Shown here: piece by piece, positions 41,094-45,018 of the stretch
Numbering within the stretch: position 1 is the first letter of the stretch
Layout of the letters: every line of letters begins with the position of its first letter
DNA from: an uncultured Eubacteriales bacterium
GTDB taxonomy: Bacteria > Bacillota > Clostridia > Peptostreptococcales > Anaerovoracaceae
Assembly: GCA_900547295.1 (NCBI GenBank)
Contig: URGK01000009.1
Coordinates: forward strand, 1-45,018
Direction of reading: 5' to 3'
DNA: 45,018 bases
Notes under the pieces: generated by a model
Told to the model about the DNA's origin: nothing
Seen by the model: only the letters and a program-made list of their open reading frames with translations
Database searches by the model: none
Translations under genes and position numbers: made by a program

Positions 41094-41102
41094 CCTGAAT
41101 AA
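40455..41102 (+). CDS. Cyclase-family hydrolase (kynurenine-formamidase-like), copy 1
   Basis: A 215-aa metal hydrolase of the PF04199 cyclase family. The metal site HTGTHMDPPAH has His46, His50, Asp52 and His56. Members open amide bonds of N-formylkynurenine, isatin and similar compounds. Start ATG 40455 behind AAAGGAGG. It is a near-exact copy of the gene at 42525; the only protein difference is one extra Pro before the last Glu (WPE versus WE at the end). The substrate is not known; the cluster suggests an amide or lactam derived from an amino acid. Confidence 0.88.
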   Translation: MKVIDLTHVISEDMPVYPGTEPPKLEPANTYEKDGFKETLMSMYTHTGTHMDPPAHLFADRTTLDQFPVSQFVGKALVIDCQDLKEGDAITIDRIKKYGKKAEEADYLLFNLGWDKRWGTDDYFKDYACIDDDVVEFILNTDKKGVGLDVIGIDPIPDEDLPIHKKLFREHEIVNIENLMNLDKCGDDLFWFFALPLKHVNADGSPIRAIAFWPE

Positions 41103-41165
41103 ACAGAAAAGGACTGAATGACCGGCTGTATTATTGTGGAGCCGCCGGAGTTAAGGAAGGTTGTT

Positions 41166-42509
41166 ATGAGTAAGAGTAATGAATTATACCTACGTGACAA
41201 AGAATCTGTAAGTGATATAATGAAACTGCGGTTTTATCCCCTCGCTGTGGAGACCGGAAACAAAGCCGTCCTTACAGATGCAGACGGTAAAGAATATCTG
41301 GATTTCAGCGCAGGATGGGGAGTAGCCAATGTTGGATATAATCATCCGCGGATTATAGAGGCGGTATGCAGCGCTGTCAGAAAACTGTCAACAGGTTCGA
41401 CAATATCCGCTATTAATGAGGAAAGTGTTGAACTGGCAGAGAAGCTTAAAGAACTGCTGCCGGGAGACTTTGACAAGAGTGTCTGGTACGGGCATTCCGG
41501 ATCTGATGCAAATGAATTCATTGCCAAGATTGTACCTTATGCAACAGGAAAAAACAAAATAATAACTTTTGTTGGTTCATATCATGGGCAGACAATGGGA
41601 TCATATGCGATGTCGGGCCATCCTTCGCAGAGCAAACTGAGCGGAGGCGGCGGAAATATAATAAAAATACCATATCCGTACTGTTATCGCTGCGCTTTTG
41701 AAAAAAGTCGTGATACCTGTGATCTGTTCTGCCTGAGATATATTGAAAACTACATTTTTGATGCTGTGGCAGCACCTGATCAGATTGGAGCGGTAGTTAT
41801 TGAAGCCATTCAGTGTGATGGCGGAGATGTTGTTCCTGCAGAGGGATTTATCAAAGGTCTTGAACATATATGCAGGAAGTATGATATACTCCTTATAATC
41901 GATGAGGTCAAGATAGGGTTCGGCAGAACCGGCAGAATGTTCGGATTTGAGCATTATGATGTAACTCCCGATGCCGTTATAATGGGGAAACCGCTTGGAG
42001 GAGGTCAGCCTCTCAGCGCTGTGGTCGGAAGAAAAGAACTGATGAATTCAGGAACCGGAATGCATCTTTTCACTACAGCAGGCAACCCTGTTGCATGTGC
42101 GGCGGCGATAGAGTCACTAAAGATAATAAAGAATGAAAATCTGGAGGAAAACGCCCGAAAAACAGGTGAATATCTTGTTAAAAAGCTTAATAAACTCAAA
42201 GATAAATATGATGTCATAGGAGATGTAAGAGGCAAAGGTCTGGTTATAGGCGTTGAACTGGTAAAAGACAGAGAAACAAAAGAACCGGCATCGGAGCTTT
42301 CGGCGCTTGTAGTATACAGAGCATATCAGCTGGGCTTGCTTTTTTACAATTCGGGAATAAATTCAAATGTACTTGAACTTACGCCGCCCCTTGTCATAAC
42401 AGAGGAGGATGCGGACAAAGCCGTTGATATTATAAGACAGTCTATTGACGATGTGCTGGAAGGAAAAATAAAACCTGAAGAAATCTGCGATTTCGCAGGC
42501 TGGAATTAA
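41166..42509 (+). CDS. Class III aminotransferase (ornithine/GABA-type)
   Basis: A 447-aa PLP enzyme. LIIDEVKIGFGRTGRMF with Asp246, and MGKPLGGG with the PLP Lys275, fix the class. It also has a cysteine set CYRCAFEKSRDTCDLFC (Cys173, 176, 185, 189), which may bind metal as in some GABA transaminases. I start it at ATG 41166, behind AAGGAAGG; the upstream in-frame ATG at 41118 has no good site. It likely moves an omega- or beta-amino group from the cluster's substrate. It sits between the two hydrolase copies. Confidence 0.9.
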   Translation: MSKSNELYLRDKESVSDIMKLRFYPLAVETGNKAVLTDADGKEYLDFSAGWGVANVGYNHPRIIEAVCSAVRKLSTGSTISAINEESVELAEKLKELLPGDFDKSVWYGHSGSDANEFIAKIVPYATGKNKIITFVGSYHGQTMGSYAMSGHPSQSKLSGGGGNIIKIPYPYCYRCAFEKSRDTCDLFCLRYIENYIFDAVAAPDQIGAVVIEAIQCDGGDVVPAEGFIKGLEHICRKYDILLIIDEVKIGFGRTGRMFGFEHYDVTPDAVIMGKPLGGGQPLSAVVGRKELMNSGTGMHLFTTAGNPVACAAAIESLKIIKNENLEENARKTGEYLVKKLNKLKDKYDVIGDVRGKGLVIGVELVKDRETKEPASELSALVVYRAYQLGLLFYNSGINSNVLELTPPLVITEEDADKAVDIIRQSIDDVLEGKIKPEEICDFAGWN

Positions 42510-43163
42510 TTAAAGGAGGACACCATGAAAGTAATCGATTTAACACATGTAATTTCAGAAGATATGCCCGTATATCCGGGTACAGAGCCGCCAAAACTTG
42601 AGCCGGCAAACACATATGAAAAAGACGGTTTCAAGGAAACGCTGATGTCAATGTATACCCATACCGGAACACACATGGATCCGCCTGCTCATCTGTTTGC
42701 AGACAGAACAACTCTCGATCAGTTCCCTGTGAGTCAGTTTGTGGGAAAAGCACTGGTTATAGACTGCCAGGATCTCAAAGAAGGAGATGCCATTACAATT
42801 GACAGAATCAAAAAATACGGAAAAAAAGCAGAGGAGGCAGATTACCTGCTGTTTAATCTGGGCTGGGACAAAAGATGGGGCACAGACGACTATTTCAAAG
42901 ACTATGCGTGCATAGACGATGATGTGGTGGAATTCATACTGAACACAGACAAAAAAGGTGTGGGACTTGATGTTATAGGTATAGATCCTATTCCTGATGA
43001 AGACCTGCCTATTCACAAGAAGCTTTTCAGAGAGCATGAGATAGTGAACATAGAAAACCTTATGAATCTTGACAAATGCGGCGACGATCTGTTCTGGTTC
43101 TTTGCACTGCCTCTAAAACATGTGAACGCAGACGGATCGCCGATAAGAGCTATTGCCTTCTGG
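42508..43163 (+). repeat. 656-bp direct repeat, copy 2 (hydrolase gene)
   Basis: Second copy of the segment at 40438-41093. Divergence sets in abruptly after GCCTTCTGG, where copy 1 continues with CCTGAATAA and copy 2 with GAATAA. Confidence 0.97.
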
Positions 43164-43169
43164 GAATAA
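42525..43169 (+). CDS. Cyclase-family hydrolase (kynurenine-formamidase-like), copy 2
   Basis: A 214-aa protein that is identical to copy 1 at 40455 through the penultimate codon region, lacking only a Pro near the end. Metal residues His46, His50, Asp52 and His56 are intact. Its ribosome site AAAGGAGG is the same. It starts 15 bases after the aminotransferase and is followed 26 bases on by the decarboxylase. Both copies look functional, so gene dosage rather than decay is indicated. Confidence 0.88.
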   Translation: MKVIDLTHVISEDMPVYPGTEPPKLEPANTYEKDGFKETLMSMYTHTGTHMDPPAHLFADRTTLDQFPVSQFVGKALVIDCQDLKEGDAITIDRIKKYGKKAEEADYLLFNLGWDKRWGTDDYFKDYACIDDDVVEFILNTDKKGVGLDVIGIDPIPDEDLPIHKKLFREHEIVNIENLMNLDKCGDDLFWFFALPLKHVNADGSPIRAIAFWE

Positions 43170-43195
43170 TACGGCAGCTTGGAAAGGAAACGACA

Positions 43196-44602
43196 ATGAT
43201 AGAATTTTTATTAAACCATGCAGACAAAAAAACAGTTTCATATCATATGCCGGGCCATAAGGGCTCAAAGCTTTACAGACAGCTCGGTTACGGGAAATGG
43301 CTGGATAATTTTATGGACTGTGATATTACCGAGATTCCGGGCGCAGACAATCTGTTTCAGGCAGAGGACGTGTTAAAGGACATACAGGACAGGTATGCGA
43401 AGCTTTACGATGCCAGGAAATCATATCTTCTGATTAACGGCACAAGCGGCGGCCTTATAGCTGCAATACTTGCATCTGTACCGGCCGGCAAAAAACTCCT
43501 TATGGCAAAAAACTGCCATAAATCAATATTCAATGCGCTGACGCTCGGTAATATTGAACCTGTCTATCTTCATCCGGAAATCGATGAGGAATACGGCATA
43601 ACAGGAGCGATAAATCCCGAAGAAGTAAAACGGTTGCTCGCTGAAACCCCCGAAGCAGAAGCTGTGATACTGCCAAGTCCGAACTATTACGGGATATGCA
43701 GCGATATAGAGGCTATTGCAGAGGTTGTTCACAATGCGGGCAAGGTCCTCATAGTAGATCAGGCTCACGGCGCGCATCTTCACTTCTTCCACAAATACGG
43801 AGCAGGTGATGATATGCCGGAATCAGCCGAAATGAGCGGAGCCGATATAGTTGTCGGAAGCACTCACAAAACACTGGCTTCACTTACACAGTCGGCAATA
43901 CTGAATCTGTGCAGCGACAGAGTGGACAGATATGTGCTTGAAGACAAACTTCAGGCTGTGCAGAGCACCAGCCCTTCATATGTGCTGATGGCGTCGCTTG
44001 ACATAAACGCCGAAATTCTCGAAAAACACGGGCAGCAGCTTATGAATAAGTGGCGTGAAAACCTCGACCGGTTTTACATAGAGGCAGCAAACATAAAGGG
44101 GCTTAACATTATGAAAACCGATATGATGGATGATACCAAAATCAATCTCGATATGGGCGCTTACGGCATTACAGGCGGTCAGCTTGAGAAGCTGCTTATG
44201 GAAAAAAATATATACACAGAGCTTAATACAGGCGATATACTTATGTGTATGACCGGCATAGGCAACACCCGCAGCGACCTTGAAAAGCTGCTTGCCGCTC
44301 TGGAAGAAATCGCAGACAGCCATGAGCCTGCAGACAGAGCAGAGGGACAGCGAAAAATATCTATACCAAAGGGCGGCAGAATGCACCCGGTGCCAAAGTA
44401 CAAGGAATATGTGAAGCTGGAGGACGCTGCGGGCAGAGTATGCGCAGGCTCAATAATACCTTATCCGCCGGGAATACCGTTTGTATGTCCGGGAGAGGAA
44501 ATAAGCGGGGAAACCTGCGCATATATCAAAGCCCTGAGAGATGCCGGAGAGAAGGTCATCGGAGTAAATGACAAGGGACAGGTGCTTGTAGGCAGAGAAT
44601 AG
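43196..44602 (+). CDS. Orn/Lys/Arg decarboxylase-type PLP enzyme (YaaO-like)
   Basis: A 468-aa fold-type-I PLP enzyme with the opening HMPGHKGS (about 17-24), LINGTSGG, VDQAHGAH with Asp188 and His191, and GSTHKTLASL with the PLP Lys225. The C-terminal region has VCPGEEI, as in the YaaO/SpeA-like branch that decarboxylates basic amino acids to amines. I start it at ATG 43196, behind GGAAAGGAAA. It lacks the N-terminal wing domain of inducible LdcI/AdiA. Last gene of the cluster before a terminator. The actual substrate is not determined. Confidence 0.88.
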   Translation: MIEFLLNHADKKTVSYHMPGHKGSKLYRQLGYGKWLDNFMDCDITEIPGADNLFQAEDVLKDIQDRYAKLYDARKSYLLINGTSGGLIAAILASVPAGKKLLMAKNCHKSIFNALTLGNIEPVYLHPEIDEEYGITGAINPEEVKRLLAETPEAEAVILPSPNYYGICSDIEAIAEVVHNAGKVLIVDQAHGAHLHFFHKYGAGDDMPESAEMSGADIVVGSTHKTLASLTQSAILNLCSDRVDRYVLEDKLQAVQSTSPSYVLMASLDINAEILEKHGQQLMNKWRENLDRFYIEAANIKGLNIMKTDMMDDTKINLDMGAYGITGGQLEKLLMEKNIYTELNTGDILMCMTGIGNTRSDLEKLLAALEEIADSHEPADRAEGQRKISIPKGGRMHPVPKYKEYVKLEDAAGRVCAGSIIPYPPGIPFVCPGEEISGETCAYIKALRDAGEKVIGVNDKGQVLVGRE

Positions 44603-44620
44603 AATAATGAATACAGGATA

Positions 44621-44647
44621 AAAGGATTGCTTCGGCAGTCCTTTTTT
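44621..44647 (+). terminator. Terminator of the catabolic cluster
   Basis: AAAGGATTGC (44621-44630), TTCG loop, GCAGTCCTTT (44635-44644) with one G-T pair, then TTT. Strong TTCG-capped hairpin. Confidence 0.85.
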
Positions 44648-44761
44648 GAAACACGTTAGGCATATATTGATATCATAGGGGAGGTGTTTTCCGCTTTGTG
44701 CAAACTAATAGAGTGAATAAGCACAATTATATCGAATTTTACGAAAATTTCATTAATACAA

Positions 44762-44790
44762 TTGACAATGGGAATATGCGGGAGTAAGAT
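44762..44790 (+). promoter_or_regulatory. Promoter of the last permease
   Basis: TTGACA (44762-44767), 17 bases, TAAGAT (44785-44790), about 50 bases before the start codon. Confidence 0.75.
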
Positions 44791-44841
44791 AAAGGTGATG
44801 CAATAATCTTAATTTTCTATAATTTAAGGAGGAAATGTGAT

Positions 44842-45018
44842 ATGAGTGAACAAGTAAAAACTCATGTTGTTGAAGTTGATGAACACGGTTTGAAAAAGCA
44901 TGACATCAAGGTTTCGACAGTAGTGTTCATGATTTTCTGTCTGGTAGCTGCAGGCTGCTACGGTATCGAAGAAATGATACCTGAATGCGGTCCGGGACTG
45001 ACAATCATCATGTTATGC
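44842..45018 (+). CDS. Amino acid permease N-terminus, cut by window end
   Basis: The first 59 residues of a membrane protein: a polar N-terminus, then DIKVSTVVFMIFCLVAAGCY and GIEEMIPECGPGLTIIM. The layout fits helix 1 of an APC-type amino acid permease with the unwound binding loop at AAGCYGIEEMI. Start ATG 44842 behind AAGGAGGAAATG. The rest lies outside the window. Confidence 0.75.
   Translation, partial: MSEQVKTHVVEVDEHGLKKHDIKVSTVVFMIFCLVAAGCYGIEEMIPECGPGLTIIMLC

Noticed and set aside
40438..43163. Insertion sequence or composite transposon formed by the two 656-bp repeats
   Set aside because: The repeats consist of one hydrolase gene with its ribosome site; there is no transposase, no terminal inverted repeat and no target duplication at their edges.
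1..45018. CRISPR arrays, tRNA or rRNA genes, prophage genes
   Set aside because: I saw no regularly spaced repeats, no tRNA-like cloverleaf with CCA-type ends, no rRNA sequence and no phage structural genes.

Overview
The window reads as a chromosomal segment of an anaerobic, amino-acid-fermenting member of the Bacillota, class Clostridia. Support: AGGAGG-type ribosome binding sites almost everywhere, sigma-A promoters with 16-17 bp spacers, a CIRCE element before groESL, Rex, a clostridial 2[4Fe-4S] ferredoxin, SigV/RsiV and SigI/RsgI pairs, a single-chain PurL of about 1237 aa, and four amino-acid-type transporters. A genus cannot be named from sequence alone; an Anaerovoracaceae-like lineage would fit.

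Layout. 1-238: the end of an IS200/IS605-type TnpB gene and its right end/omegaRNA. 550-4178: an apparent operon of an MBOAT acyltransferase, an SGNH protein, an ECF sigma factor and an RsiV-type anti-sigma factor. 4304-6011: an OmpR-type two-component system with an 11-bp direct repeat in its promoter. 6124-7274: a small protein and a divergent E2/CAT-fold protein on the minus strand. 7543-13138: an FMN riboswitch followed by ribU, tsaE, tsaB, rimI, a small Cys protein, tsaD and an ABC-F ATPase. 13283-16319: acpP, rex, ferredoxin (minus), a P-loop protein and an OGG-type DNA glycosylase. 16341-18369: CIRCE and groES-groEL. 18630-20183: a MNT-type nucleotidyltransferase, a broken HEPN partner and a DUF4143 ATPase, an accessory island. 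20312-31885: the de novo purine operon purE-C-F-M-N-O-H-D-L behind a leader with two different riboswitches in series (guanine-type, then ZTP), each with its own terminator. 31927-33620 (minus): sigI-rsgI. 34025-37309: an NSS transporter with its MetS-like small subunit, then an APC permease. 37373-44602: a PucR-type regulator divergent from an APC permease, a cyclase-family hydrolase, a class III aminotransferase, a second nearly identical copy of the hydrolase and an Orn/Lys/Arg-type decarboxylase. 44842-end: start of another permease.

How they work together. The purine genes cover most steps from PRPP to IMP, with an archaeal-type IMP cyclohydrolase (PurO) and a stand-alone AICAR formyltransferase in place of the usual PurH fusion. 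The PurF homologue lacks the N-terminal glutaminase cysteine. The tandem leader should pass RNA polymerase only when guanine is low and ZTP is high. The first operon looks like a cell-envelope acylation module tied to a lysozyme-sensing sigma factor. The final cluster looks like a regulated uptake and catabolism pathway for an amino-acid-derived amide or related compound, substrate unknown.

Most promising items: the guanine-ZTP tandem riboswitch leader, the acyltransferase/SigV/RsiV operon, the Cys-less PurF, and the 656-bp direct duplication around the aminotransferase gene.
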